Shown here: in pieces, positions 1 through 8,354 of the stretch
How positions within the stretch are numbered: position 1 is the stretch's first letter
Layout of the letters: each line of letters begins with the position of its first letter
Source of the DNA: Acidobacteriota bacterium
GTDB lineage: Bacteria; Acidobacteriota; Terriglobia; Terriglobales; Acidobacteriaceae
Direction of reading: 5' to 3'
Length of the DNA stretch: 37,467 nucleotides
Assembly (NCBI GenBank): GCA_021828835.1
Contig: JAJZCY010000010.1
Coordinates: 1 to 37,467, forward strand
The notes under the pieces: generated by a model
The model's database searches: none
What the model was told of the DNA's origin: nothing
Seen by the model: only the letters and a program-made list of their open reading frames with translations
Position numbers and translations under genes: made by a program

Positions 1-46
1 TCTGCTGAAAACTGGGATGAAAATCACAGCCTATAATCATCATGCT

Positions 47-110
47 CGGCTCCTTCTCCCGAGCTACATGGTCGTCTAGCAGCAACCAGTCTACTCAGCC
101 GAAGGAGCCG
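47..110. repeat. Spaced inverted repeat near window start
   Basis: The 10-mer CGGCTCCTTC at 47-56 is repeated as its exact reverse complement GAAGGAGCCG at 101-110, with a 44-base loop. A smaller hairpin (GCTCGG/CCGAGC, 44-64) overlaps the left arm. It lies just beyond the 3' end of the transposase gene. It could be a terminator or an element boundary; neither is shown by the sequence alone. Confidence 0.4.
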
Positions 111-116
111 ACGCTG

Positions 117-698
117 TCATGCAATCACCCAAGCCGCGCCTTTGGCGGCTTGGGTGGGAAAGCAGAACCGTTCGCCTACCTTCAGGCGCATTCCCTCCGG
201 CAACTGGTTTCCGCGCTGGAACGCAGTCCATTGCGATTCGATCTCGACCGCGCCTTCCATGCCCGTCGCGTAGTGCCGGAAGCTGGACCACGGCCAGTCT
301 TCCGGTTTCTCGACCAAGCCGCGCACCACCGGATTGAGGTGAATATAGCGGATTACTTCGGAGCAGGCCTTCTCTCCGTAAACGTTGCTGTCATAGTAGC
401 GGTTCTGCCAGAACTGCTCGCGCGACCCGCGCAGCTTCCGTGAAGTTATCTGCTTGACGGCTTTCAAGAGTTGCGCCAGTACGATTTGCGGCGGCTCGTT
501 CATCAACAGATGAACATGCTCGGGCATCAAGACGTAGGCGTAAAGGCGCGCCTGATGCCGCGCGCGAGTTTGTTCGAGTACGGTTTCGACAAACTCGCGG
601 GCTCCCGCTGCGGTCAACAGCGGGAGCCGGTGGAAGCAACTGAAGGTGACGAAGTGCAGCGCTTCCGCTTGCTGAAACCGTTTCAAGCCGCTCGGCAT
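117..698 (-). CDS. REP-associated tyrosine transposase (RAYT, IS200/Y1-like)
   Basis: A 193-residue single-domain Y1-type HUH nuclease. The HUH metal-binding motif is H61-V-H63 in MPEHVHLL. The helix EVIRYIHLNPVVRGLV carries the probable nucleophilic tyrosine (about Y118) in the context usual for RAYTs. The FWQNRYYDSNVY segment before it is also typical. RAYTs are domesticated relatives of IS200/IS605 transposases that act on short REP hairpins and are usually single-copy. The gene is intact and lies between two inverted REP-like hairpins (126-161 and 758-796), which fits a RAYT acting on its own repeat family. No left/right-end IS structure or accessory tnpB was found. Confidence 0.9.
   Translation of the reverse strand: MPSGLKRFQQAEALHFVTFSCFHRLPLLTAAGAREFVETVLEQTRARHQARLYAYVLMPEHVHLLMNEPPQIVLAQLLKAVKQITSRKLRGSREQFWQNRYYDSNVYGEKACSEVIRYIHLNPVVRGLVEKPEDWPWSSFRHYATGMEGAVEIESQWTAFQRGNQLPEGMRLKVGERFCFPTQAAKGAAWVIA
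126..161 (-). repeat. REP-like hairpin at the 3' end of the transposase gene
   Basis: A perfect 12-bp stem (CACCCAAGCCGC at 126-137 with GCGGCTTGGGTG at 145-156) closes a 7-base loop. Read on the minus strand, the element begins with TTTCCCACCCA (161-151), the same 11-mer that heads the hairpin at 758-796 on the plus strand. The two are therefore inverted relative to each other around the RAYT gene. This copy overlaps the last codons of that gene. Confidence 0.7.
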
Positions 699-757
699 GA
701 AGCCATCTTACCCCCGGTCATCGGAAAAAGAACCGGCCACCTGGCCGAGGTTCGTGG

Positions 758-796
758 TTTCCCACCCATTCACGATGAAACTGTGAATGGATGGGG
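758..796 (+). repeat. REP-like hairpin upstream of the transposase
   Basis: TTTCCCACCCA (758-768) begins an imperfect palindrome: 761-773 pairs with 783-795 across a 9-base loop, giving 12 paired bases with one C/A mismatch. It lies 60 bases upstream of the RAYT start. It shares its 11-base head with the inverted copy at 151-161. From memory, hairpins of this general form (CCCACCC...GGGTGGGGCAC-like) are common between genes in Acidobacteriota; this was not verified here. Confidence 0.75.
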
Positions 797-854
797 CACT
801 CGGCGTTTTCGGCTAATTCATGGCCGGGCCACCTGCCGCAGGTTCGTTGCGGAC

Positions 855-1742
855 TTAGCGCCGGCTGCCGGCCGGTTCCACCAGCCGCAGGTACTCGCGC
901 GTCAGGATAGACCGCAACCGTCGCGCCACCGCCGGGTCGCAGGTGGCGTCCATCGCCCGGCAGCGGTCGATGGCCCCGCGCAGGTCGCGCAGAAAGGCCA
1001 CGCACGAGGGGCAGCCCTCGATATGCTGGCGGATCTCCTCGCAGGTGCGCGGCTCCACCCGCTCATCCAGATACTCGCTGAGATTAGCGAACAGCTCGCG
1101 GCACGCCGCCGGCACCCGGCGCGATGTCTTTGCCCTTTTAGGCGCGGGCTTGGGCGGCGCGGCGGCAGCCTCCGCCGGCTGGGCCAGCTCCTTGCGCACC
1201 GCCAGCCGCGCACGGTGCAGGCGCACCCGCACCGTCCCCGGCTTCACGTTCAGGATCTGCGCCACATCCTCGGTCGGCAGCTCCTCCATATCGTGCAAAA
1301 TCAGCACGATCCGAAGCTGCGGCGGAATCCGCAACACCGCCTGGTGAAGCTGCTCGATCTGCTCTTCCACCAGCGCGGCCTGCTCGGGTCCGGCGCCTGG
1401 ATCCTGGAGCAGCCGCGCCAGCTCGGCGTCGGTGGGCACCAGCTCATCCAGCGAAAGCGTCTGCCGCGGCGCGTACGAGCTGGTCTTGCGCATGCGCCAG
1501 CAGCGGTTGCGCGTCACCGTGTACAGCCATACCGCCAGCGCCCGCGGCTCCTCGATGCGGGCCAGGTGGCGCAGCGAACGATACAGCACCTCCTGCATGG
1601 TGTCTTCCGCATCCTCGCGGTGCCCGCACAGCTTCATGCTGAACGAGAAAACCGTGTTCTGGAGCAGCGCCAGCGCCTGGTCCACCGCCTCGGGCGTGTT
1701 GGTCCGCAGCAAACTTACGGCTTGATTGAGTTCGGGGCGCAT
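855..1742 (-). CDS. ECF RNA polymerase sigma factor with C-terminal zinc-finger anti-sigma-like domain
   Basis: A 295-residue protein. Residues about 25-90 are sigma region 2 (DAEDTMQEVLYRSL at 44-57 and WLYTVTRNRCW at 72-82). Residues about 125-185 are region 4, with a helix-turn-helix (LPTEDVAQILNVKPGTVRVRLHRAR). After an Ala/Pro-rich linker (about 188-210) comes a second module at about 213-262 that resembles the zinc-binding anti-sigma fold: C214, then H240-x3-C244-x2-C247. Such domains normally sit in a separate membrane-bound anti-sigma factor. Here there is no membrane segment, so the protein may sense zinc or redox state itself. ATG start at 1742; no clear Shine-Dalgarno. No separate anti-sigma gene is adjacent. 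Confidence 0.9.
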   Translation of the reverse strand: MRPELNQAVSLLRTNTPEAVDQALALLQNTVFSFSMKLCGHREDAEDTMQEVLYRSLRHLARIEEPRALAVWLYTVTRNRCWRMRKTSSYAPRQTLSLDELVPTDAELARLLQDPGAGPEQAALVEEQIEQLHQAVLRIPPQLRIVLILHDMEELPTEDVAQILNVKPGTVRVRLHRARLAVRKELAQPAEAAAAPPKPAPKRAKTSRRVPAACRELFANLSEYLDERVEPRTCEEIRQHIEGCPSCVAFLRDLRGAIDRCRAMDATCDPAVARRLRSILTREYLRLVEPAGSRR

Positions 1743-2303
1743 GGGTAGACGGGCTCACAGCCAGTATAGGCGTGCAGGCAGCAGGCTGCGGCCCAGGCAA
1801 CAAAACGCAGGCACAACTGCCCTGCCAGAAAACAGCAGCGCCCGCCGCCACAGCCGGGAATCACCCTTTGCGAGCTGTTTCGTGGCAAGGCGCATACTCG
1901 GAATGGAGAGAGAGCAGCAGGGAGCCGGAGCCGCCGCGAGCCCCCATGACCTCCAGCAAGTCCCGTGCTTTCACGAAGATAAACGCAAGCCTCCCGAAAT
2001 CAGGTACTTGGAAGGCGAGCAAAGCTGAACCATCCTGGAATCACGAATTTGCGGAAAAATAGAGGGGGGGGGACGGGCACCCCCGGCCTACCTCTCCGGA
2101 TCGACTCTCTCCCTGCGTTCCTCCAGCCGGCGCCCGGGGCGCGAAGGTGCTCGCCGCCTTTCCCAGGGATTCATAAAGCCCGATGATTCGATGCAGCCGC
2201 CGCAGGCGCCGAACCGGCTGGTTGCACCTGCAATCCGCATTGCGGTCTCCAGGCCCGGCGCGACGGCCGCCCTCGCCCGCCGCGGCGGGTACACTGTTGG
2301 GCG
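1743..2303. other. Intergenic region between divergent genes, no gene recognised
   Basis: A 561-base gap between the divergent sigma-factor and glycosidase genes. Short open frames here show no recognisable protein features. A run of nine G (2064-2072) followed by a C-rich stretch (about 2079-2085) can form a G/C hairpin. Promoters for both flanking genes presumably lie here, but no convincing -35/-10 pair was found. Confidence 0.5.
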
Positions 2304-3839
2304 ATGGCGAAACTCACTCGACGCACTTTTCTTGCCGGCGCGGCGGCCTCTGTGGCCGCTGCACGTCTCCACGCGCAAGCAGCCGTGCACGTTTCGCTGG
2401 CCCTCCCGGCGCAGGCAGCCGGGCCGCAGATGCCCGCCGGCTTTGTGGGTCTCTCCTATGAAATCCAGCAACTGAAGGACCCGGCGTTCTTCTCCGCCTC
2501 CAATACCGGCCTCATCCACCAGTTCCGCGCGCTCTCCAGCCGCGGCGTGCTGCGCCTCGGCGGCAACACCAGCGAGTACGGCTGGTGGAAGCCCGCGCCG
2601 GACTCTCCGGAGCCGCAGCATCCGCAGACCCGCGCGGCCGCCGGCGAACCGCAGGCCCAGTATTATCCGGTCTCCGCCGAGGCCGTGAACAACCTGGACG
2701 CCTTCCTGCGCGCCACCGGCTGGAAGTGCATCTACGGCCTCAATCTGGGCACCAACACGCCCGCGCGCGCCGCTCAGGAAGCCGCCTACGTGGCCAAAAC
2801 GCTGGGTCCGCGCCTCGAGTACTTCCAGGTCGGCAACGAGGTCGATCTCTTCAGCCGCCATCTGCGCGACCCCAAGACCTGGAATCCGCGCACCTATCTG
2901 GAGCAGTGGCTGACCTTCGCCCGCGCCATCACCGCCGCCGTGCCCGATGCGCAGTTCGGCATGCCCGACATTGCCGGCCGCCTCGACTGGCTCACCGAGA
3001 TCGCCGCCCTCTGGCCCACCGTCAAGAACCCGCCCAAGGTGGTCTGCCTCACCCACCATCATTACTTCGGCGGCCCGGCCACCAACCCGAACGTGAACAT
3101 CCCCAATCTGCTGAGCCCGCAAACGGCGGCCACCGTCCAGGGAATGGCCGATATCGCCAGGGCTGCATCCCGCAGGATGGGCGTGAGCCTGCGCATGACC
3201 GAGGGAAATACCTGCTTCCGCGGCGGCAAGCCCGGCGTCTCCGACGTCTTCGCGGCGGCGATGTGGGCCGCGGACTACGCCCTGCACCTGGCCGTCAACG
3301 GCTACAGCGGCGTAAACCTGCACGGCGGCAGCGGCCCGTCCGTAGCCAACTCGGTGGGCGGCTCGCTGCCCGGCGACCAGTTGCTGCGCGACCAGGGCGA
3401 AACTGCCGCGCAGATCGCCTCACACCCGCACCCCTTCTACACCCCGATCGCCAGCTTCGGCGCGGAGTACAGGATGGAACCGGTGGCCTACGGGCTCAAG
3501 TTCGCCGGCGAGATGATCGGCGGCAGGTTCTATGCGGATGATTTCTCAGGCCGCCTCCTCGCCGCCGGCATCGACGCCCGCGCCTACGCGGCCGGCATGC
3601 CCAACGGCGAGCGCAGAATCACCATCCTCAATAAGGACGCGCAGCGGGACCTGACCATCGATCTGCGATGCGGAACGCGCCCGAGCGGCACCATCGAAGC
3701 CACCACGCTGCACGCGCCGGCGCTCGACAGCCGCACCGCGGCCATCAGCCATTCGAGTCCATTGGGAAAGTTCAACGACGGCCGCTGCACGCTCGCCGTG
3801 CCGCGCGCCACCGGCATGTGCTTCACGCTGCGGGCGTAG
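2304..3839 (+). CDS. Exported glycoside hydrolase, GH79-like (beta-glucuronidase/heparanase type)
   Basis: A 511-residue protein with a twin-arginine-type signal (LTRRTFLAGAAASVAAARLHAQA, about 4-26), so it is probably folded before export. The body is a clan GH-A type (beta/alpha)8 barrel. FVGLSYEIQ near residue 47 and LRLGGNTSEYGWW (83-95) resemble the start of GH79 enzymes. The probable acid/base is E179 in QVGNEVDLF and the probable nucleophile is E300 in LRMTEGNTC. The last ~110 residues look like the GH79 C-terminal beta domain. Substrate cannot be read from sequence: family members cleave beta-glucuronosyl or 4-O-methylglucuronosyl linkages in heparan-type, arabinogalactan or plant glycans. 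The gene stands alone and is convergent with the Nudix gene. Confidence 0.8.
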   Translation: MAKLTRRTFLAGAAASVAAARLHAQAAVHVSLALPAQAAGPQMPAGFVGLSYEIQQLKDPAFFSASNTGLIHQFRALSSRGVLRLGGNTSEYGWWKPAPDSPEPQHPQTRAAAGEPQAQYYPVSAEAVNNLDAFLRATGWKCIYGLNLGTNTPARAAQEAAYVAKTLGPRLEYFQVGNEVDLFSRHLRDPKTWNPRTYLEQWLTFARAITAAVPDAQFGMPDIAGRLDWLTEIAALWPTVKNPPKVVCLTHHHYFGGPATNPNVNIPNLLSPQTAATVQGMADIARAASRRMGVSLRMTEGNTCFRGGKPGVSDVFAAAMWAADYALHLAVNGYSGVNLHGGSGPSVANSVGGSLPGDQLLRDQGETAAQIASHPHPFYTPIASFGAEYRMEPVAYGLKFAGEMIGGRFYADDFSGRLLAAGIDARAYAAGMPNGERRITILNKDAQRDLTIDLRCGTRPSGTIEATTLHAPALDSRTAAISHSSPLGKFNDGRCTLAVPRATGMCFTLRA

Positions 3840-3848
3840 CGGGACGCG

Positions 3849-4310
3849 CTAGCTCGACGCAAGCAGGTTGTGGAGCGCGTCGAGAAACGGGCGCTGACCG
3901 GCGATCAGCTTTTCGCGGGCTTCGGCGAGCGGGAACCAGGCGGCGCGATCCACCTCGGGAATCTCCAGGCTCTTGCCGGAGCGCGGCGGCCACTCGATGG
4001 TGCAGGTATTGCTGACCAGGGCGGCAGGATCGAAGTCGCCCTCCACCGCCCAGGCAGTCACCAACTTGCCGCTGGGCTGGCGCACGGTGCCCAGTTCCAG
4101 AAAAACGCCGCAGACGGCCTGCCCCGTCTCTTCCGCGAACTCGCGCTGCGCGGCCGCGAGCGGCTCTTCGCTTTCGGCGTACTCGCCTTTGGGAATGGAC
4201 CACGCGCCGAGATCTTTCTTCGCCCAGAACGGCCCGCCGGGATGCACGAGGAAGACCTCGAGTCCCTTCCGGCGGCGGTAGAGCAGAAGGCCTGCGCTGC
4301 GTTTCGGCAT
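3849..4310 (-). CDS. Nudix hydrolase
   Basis: A 153-residue single-domain protein with a complete Nudix box, G42-x5-E48-x7-R56-E57-F58-x-E60-E61-x-G63, which binds Mg2+ and cleaves nucleoside diphosphates linked to another moiety. The preceding PFWAKKDLGAWSIPKGEY segment resembles the phosphohistidine/diadenosine-polyphosphate-type NUDIX proteins, but the substrate is uncertain. No signal peptide, so cytoplasmic. It lies 67 bases upstream of the next minus-strand gene's stop and is convergent with the GH79-like gene, 9 bases apart. Confidence 0.9.
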   Translation of the reverse strand: MPKRSAGLLLYRRRKGLEVFLVHPGGPFWAKKDLGAWSIPKGEYAESEEPLAAAQREFAEETGQAVCGVFLELGTVRQPSGKLVTAWAVEGDFDPAALVSNTCTIEWPPRSGKSLEIPEVDRAAWFPLAEAREKLIAGQRPFLDALHNLLASS

Positions 4311-4377
4311 AAGGGAAATCGTAGGCGGGAGATTTTGGTCTCCCAGCCTCCTGCGAGACCTGGGTCAAGCGCTTGCG

Positions 4378-4899
4378 TTAGGGGACAACGCGCCAGGGAA
4401 CCGTCGAGAGACGCACGCCCGGCGGGGGATAGCTGAGCTCCTTGGTATGCGGATCCCAGGTGAGGTCGAGAGCGTTCTGCTTGGCTCCGTTGACCAGAAT
4501 CGCCACCAGCAGCACATTGCCGTACATGCGCGCCGCGGCGATGTGGTGGCTGCGCCACTGGTGATACTCGGCGTTGGGGCTGCTCGGGTTCCAGTCGTCG
4601 GAGAAACGCTGGAACGTGTAGAACTTGTGCTGATTCGGATGCTGTTCCCAGTTGGGATCGTGGATCCAGACGCCGTAGGCCGCCTTCAGATCGCCCTTCT
4701 CCAGGTCGTCCATGAAGTGGTTGACGGCCATCCGGCCGAAGAGGTGGTTGTTCCAGTTCCACGGCCAGTCGATAGGCCGCCCGGCCAGGAGCCACCAGAA
4801 GATCACGAGCGCGAAAAAGGCGCTCACGGAGGACCACACGAGGATGCGATTGCGGCGCGCGCGCCGTTCGTCAAATGCGGGAGCATCGAGCAGAGTCAT
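4378..4899 (-). CDS. Hypothetical membrane-anchored protein
   Basis: A 173-residue protein, not recognised as a named family. One hydrophobic segment (IRLV-like region about 18-39, ending in WWLL) follows a basic RRARRNR stretch, so it is probably a signal anchor with an outward C-terminal domain. The body (MAVNHFMDDLEKGDLKAAYGVW) resembles the first helices of NTF2/SnoaL-like folds, which is a guess. It is Trp-rich near the membrane. It lies between ddl and the Nudix gene on the same strand, and could be cotranscribed with either. Confidence 0.7.
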   Translation of the reverse strand: MTLLDAPAFDERRARRNRILVWSSVSAFFALVIFWWLLAGRPIDWPWNWNNHLFGRMAVNHFMDDLEKGDLKAAYGVWIHDPNWEQHPNQHKFYTFQRFSDDWNPSSPNAEYHQWRSHHIAAARMYGNVLLVAILVNGAKQNALDLTWDPHTKELSYPPPGVRLSTVPWRVVP

Positions 4900-4970
4900 G
4901 AGACCGGTTGTCCTCCCTCCCTATTAGACACCATCAAAATCTAGTTTTGTTTGCAGCAAGTTCGGCCGGC

Positions 4971-6122
4971 TTACTCGGCGCGGGTGTAGACGGTGCGATC
5001 CTTTTCCGCCTTGCGGTCCAGAGCCAGTTCGATGAGCCGGGTGATGAGGTCCTTGTAGGAGATGCCGCTGCCCCCCCAGAGCTTGGGATACATGCTGATC
5101 TGGGTGAAGCCGGGCAGCGTGTTCACCTCATTCAGATAGATGCGGCGTTTACCCTCGGGCTCCATCAGGAAGTCCACGCGGGCCAGGCCGGAGAGATCGC
5201 AGGCTTGGAAAGCGGCCACCGCCATCGCGCGGATCTGCTTGCTCTCAGCGCGGCTGAGCTTCGCGGGAATGACCGGTACCGAACCCTCCGCGAGGTACTT
5301 GGCCTCGTAGTCGTAGAACTCCCTGCCGGGAATGATCTCGCCGACCACGCTGGCCTCGGGGCGATCGTTGCCGAGGACGGCGACCTCGAGTTCTCGGGCG
5401 CGGCTCCTTTTGCCGCCCACGCTCTCTTCGACCACCAGCTTGCGGTCGTACTTGGCGGCCAGTTCGAGAGCTGGGCCGAGCCCCTTGCGGTCGTGCGCCT
5501 TGCTGATGCCCACCGAGGAGCCCAGATTGGCGGGCTTCACAAACAGCGGGTACTTGAGCGCGGCTTCGATGCGCGCCACGGCCTTGCGCGGCGAAGCTTC
5601 CCAGTCGGAGCGCAGCAGCGTAACATGCTTCACAATTGGCAGGTGGGCCTGGGCAAAGAGCCGCTTCATGGCGTCCTTGTCCATGCCGGCCGCAGAGCCA
5701 AGCACGCCGGAGCCGACGTAAGCGATGCCGGCCAGTTCGAACAGGCCCTGGATGGTGCCGTCTTCGCCGAAGGTGCCGTGCAGCACCGGGAAGACCACGT
5801 CGAGCGCCTTGCCGCCGGGTTTCTGCGGATCGGGCGAAGGCGCCAGCAGCGTGGGCATGCCCTCGTGGAGCAGGCGGGCCCCGGGCGTCACCTCCGGATC
5901 GCCGGCACGCAGATGGCGGCCTTCGGCATCGTGGGCGCCCTTGAGCAGGCTGTGCGCATCGGCGGCCGCCAGCCAGCGGCCCTGCTTGGTGATGCCAATG
6001 GGGACCACGTCGAAGCGGGTGCGGTCGATGGACTGAAGGATGGAAGCGGCGGACAGCAGCGAGACTTCATGTTCGCCGCTGCGCCCGCCAAAGAGAATGC
6101 CCACGCGGAGTTTTCGTTTCAT
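4971..6122 (-). CDS. ddl: D-alanine--D-alanine ligase
   Basis: A 383-residue ATP-grasp ligase that makes the D-Ala-D-Ala dipeptide for peptidoglycan. The N-terminus has GILFGGRSGEHEVSL (Ddl signature 1). The ATP-grasp core includes PLFVKPANLGSSVGISK and VEESV. The omega-loop has EFYDYEAKY, with the Tyr usual for D-Ala rather than D-lactate enzymes. The C-terminus has LNEVNTLPGFTQISMYPKLW, containing the Mg2+-binding Glu/Asn. The ATG at 6122 is chosen because the family's N-terminus starts there; the open frame extends 44 codons further without family similarity. It diverges from the symporter gene with a 122-base gap. Confidence 0.96.
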   Translation of the reverse strand: MKRKLRVGILFGGRSGEHEVSLLSAASILQSIDRTRFDVVPIGITKQGRWLAAADAHSLLKGAHDAEGRHLRAGDPEVTPGARLLHEGMPTLLAPSPDPQKPGGKALDVVFPVLHGTFGEDGTIQGLFELAGIAYVGSGVLGSAAGMDKDAMKRLFAQAHLPIVKHVTLLRSDWEASPRKAVARIEAALKYPLFVKPANLGSSVGISKAHDRKGLGPALELAAKYDRKLVVEESVGGKRSRARELEVAVLGNDRPEASVVGEIIPGREFYDYEAKYLAEGSVPVIPAKLSRAESKQIRAMAVAAFQACDLSGLARVDFLMEPEGKRRIYLNEVNTLPGFTQISMYPKLWGGSGISYKDLITRLIELALDRKAEKDRTVYTRAE

Positions 6123-6244
6123 CGTCACTCCGATTGTAGGCTGCGGCGGCCGCCCCGCGCAGTCTTCTGGACGCGGCGGGCTGCAACTACGTACAGTGGA
6201 CAGAGACCGAACAGGAAACTTCCGATGTTTCAAGGAGTTCGCGC

Positions 6245-8071
6245 GTGACGCCAATCTCTTCCGTCGACTGGATCATTCTGCTGATCTATCTCTTTTTCAC
6301 GATCAGCATCGGCCTTGGCCTGCGGGAGTCGATGACCGGCAGCAGGCAGTTCTTGGTGGCCGGCCGTTCCTTGCCGGGCTGGCTCTGCGGACTGGCCCTC
6401 GCCGGCGTCAGCCTGGGCTCGCTGGAGGTGCTGGCGATGGGCGCGGCCGGGGCGCGATACGGTCTCTCCAGCGCGGCCTTCTTCGGCTTAGGTTCCGTGC
6501 TGCCGCTCCTGTTCGCGGCCCTTTACATCGTGCCGGTCTACTACCGGTCGAAGGCCCGCTCGGTGCCGGAGTATCTGGGCCTGCGCTTCGACGTCAAGAC
6601 GCGCGGTCTGGCTGCCATCTTCTCTGCTGCGAGCGCGCTGCTGGCGGCAGCGGTTGCGGTCTACATCATGGCGCGGATCAGCGCCTCGCTCCAACTTTTC
6701 GTAATCCTCTTCCATGCGGAAAAGCTGGGCTCGCGGGGAGTGCTGCTGCTGACCAGCGGCATTCTCTGCGCGATCGTGCTGCTCTACGTGGTGCTGGGCG
6801 GACTGGCAGCCAGCATGTACACACAGGTGATGCAGTTCTTTATGCTGGTGGCGGGATTCTTTCCGGTAGTCTTCTTCGGGCTGCGGGAGGTTGGCGGCTG
6901 GGAAAAGATGCGGGCAGCATTCGCCTCCACCGCCGCCACCCGGCCGTGGCTAGCCGGTCATACGGGTGGATTTGGAGCGCTGCTGCTGGCCGTCGCGATC
7001 GGCTGCCTGCTGACCGCCGGCTACTGGTTCACCGACTTGAGCGTGCTGCAGACGACCTTCGCCGCGGAGAACCTGAAGGCCGCGCGGCGTGCGCCGTTGC
7101 TGGCGGCGGCGCTGCGCGCGGTGCTGCCCTTCCTGCTGATTGTGCCCGGGGTGATCGCCATTGCGCTGCCCACGCCGCACACCTCGATCGTGGAGCACAA
7201 CGAGAACGGCTCGATCTTCCGCGAGATCTACGTCGTTCCGCAGGCACAGGAGAACGGCCAAGGGTTCGTTCCGGCGCGCACCGATTCCATTGTGGATCCG
7301 ATGTACGGCAAGGTGCTGCACGACAGCGCCGGCCATGCTGAGCTCGACTACACCGCGGCCACCTCCGGGCTGTTGGCGCACGATGTTCCCACCGGGTTGC
7401 TGGGGTTGGCGCTCACTGCGCTGTTTGCCTGCCTTACCTCGGTGGTGGCCGGACGCATCGCGGCCTTCAACACCATCTTCACCTGCGACATCTACCAGGT
7501 CTGGCTCCGCAAGGAAGCGCCGGACCGGCACTATATGGTGGTGGGGCGATGGGCCGCGCTGGGCGGGATCGTCGTGACCATGCTGCTGACCTGGCTCGGG
7601 CTGCGGCTGTCGAGTGGCCCGGGAGCAATCGACCTGCTGCTGATTTCGCTTGCCGTCTTCAATGCGCCCCTGCTGGTCACGGTGTTGCTGGGCATGTTTT
7701 GGAAACGCACCACGGGCGAGGGCGCTTTTGCGGGATTGCTGCTGGGGATTCTGGCGGCGGTGGCACACTACGGGCTCACCCTGCCGCCCGGCGCCGAACG
7801 CGGATTGGCAGGCGGCTGGATCGCTCCGCTGCACCACACCGCGAGCGCCCTCACGCAGAACGTAGGCACGGCACTGCTGGCGGTTGTGGTGAATGGGATT
7901 GTGACCGTCGTGGCAAGCCTGTTGACCACACCCCGCGAGCAGAGCGAGGTGGCGGCGCTGATGTACAAGCCCGCCCCGGCACCCAGCAATGTTGCCGGAT
8001 GGAAGCGGCCCGAGTTCCTTGCCAGCGCCATCCTGGTTTTGTCGATTCTTGTGACCGCCATCTTTGCCTGA
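6245..8071 (+). CDS. Sodium:solute symporter (SSS family)
   Basis: A 608-residue polytopic membrane protein with about 13 hydrophobic segments and SSS hallmarks: an early FLVAGRSLPGWLCGLALAG segment and LTSVVAGRIAAFNTIFTCDIYQ late in the protein. These transporters couple Na+ entry to uptake of sugars, amino acids or other solutes; the substrate is unknown. An unusually long polar loop (about residues 315-385) separates two membrane segments. The GTG start at 6245 is preceded by AAGGAG at 8-base spacing. A small membrane gene follows 13 bases after the stop, suggesting an operon. Confidence 0.93.
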   Translation: MTPISSVDWIILLIYLFFTISIGLGLRESMTGSRQFLVAGRSLPGWLCGLALAGVSLGSLEVLAMGAAGARYGLSSAAFFGLGSVLPLLFAALYIVPVYYRSKARSVPEYLGLRFDVKTRGLAAIFSAASALLAAAVAVYIMARISASLQLFVILFHAEKLGSRGVLLLTSGILCAIVLLYVVLGGLAASMYTQVMQFFMLVAGFFPVVFFGLREVGGWEKMRAAFASTAATRPWLAGHTGGFGALLLAVAIGCLLTAGYWFTDLSVLQTTFAAENLKAARRAPLLAAALRAVLPFLLIVPGVIAIALPTPHTSIVEHNENGSIFREIYVVPQAQENGQGFVPARTDSIVDPMYGKVLHDSAGHAELDYTAATSGLLAHDVPTGLLGLALTALFACLTSVVAGRIAAFNTIFTCDIYQVWLRKEAPDRHYMVVGRWAALGGIVVTMLLTWLGLRLSSGPGAIDLLLISLAVFNAPLLVTVLLGMFWKRTTGEGAFAGLLLGILAAVAHYGLTLPPGAERGLAGGWIAPLHHTASALTQNVGTALLAVVVNGIVTVVASLLTTPREQSEVAALMYKPAPAPSNVAGWKRPEFLASAILVLSILVTAIFA

Positions 8072-8084
8072 GAGGACTATTCCG

Positions 8085-8315
8085 ATGAATCTCGACCTGC
8101 GCATTCCCATGGGCATGATGTTTGCGATGACGGGCGCCGTGCTGCTGTCGTTTGGACTGGCCGTGCACAACCGCTCCGAACTGGCCGCCAGGATTCCGCA
8201 CGCCGAAGCCGACCTGTGGTGGGGAGTCGTGCTGCTGGTCTTTGGCATGATCGTGCTGTCCTTGGGCCGCCGCGGGCAGGGGCGCATCGAGGCGCGCAAG
8301 CAGGCGAAGAAGTAA
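8085..8315 (+). CDS. Small hypothetical two-helix membrane protein
   Basis: A 76-residue protein with two hydrophobic segments (MGMMFAMTGAVLLSFGLAV and WWGVVLLVFGMIVLSLG) separated by a short polar loop, ending in a basic tail. The start at 8085 is preceded by GAGAGGA at a suitable distance; an in-frame start 7 codons upstream lacks one. It begins 13 bases after the symporter stop. Small partners of this type often accompany SSS transporters, so an accessory role is inferred. The family was not recognised. Confidence 0.75.
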   Translation: MNLDLRIPMGMMFAMTGAVLLSFGLAVHNRSELAARIPHAEADLWWGVVLLVFGMIVLSLGRRGQGRIEARKQAKK

Positions 8316-8354
8316 GCAGCGCCAAGGAACGTTCCCGCATAGAATGGAACTGTG

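Noticed and set aside
471-1748. Long (425-codon) open frame on the plus strand across the transposase and sigma-factor genes
   Set aside because: It is antisense to two genes with clear catalytic and DNA-binding motifs, is Arg/His-rich and low-complexity, and is the expected shadow of high-GC coding.
2064-2072. G9 run as a phase-variable tract
   Set aside because: It is intergenic and not inside or obviously within a promoter spacer; no evidence that length changes affect a gene.
2088-3323. 411-codon minus-strand open frame opposite the GH79-like gene
   Set aside because: Shadow: Gly/Ala/Arg-rich composition without family features, while the plus-strand frame has signal peptide and both catalytic glutamates.
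4908-6248. 446-codon plus-strand open frame opposite ddl
   Set aside because: The minus strand carries an unmistakable D-Ala-D-Ala ligase; the plus-strand frame has no recognisable domain.
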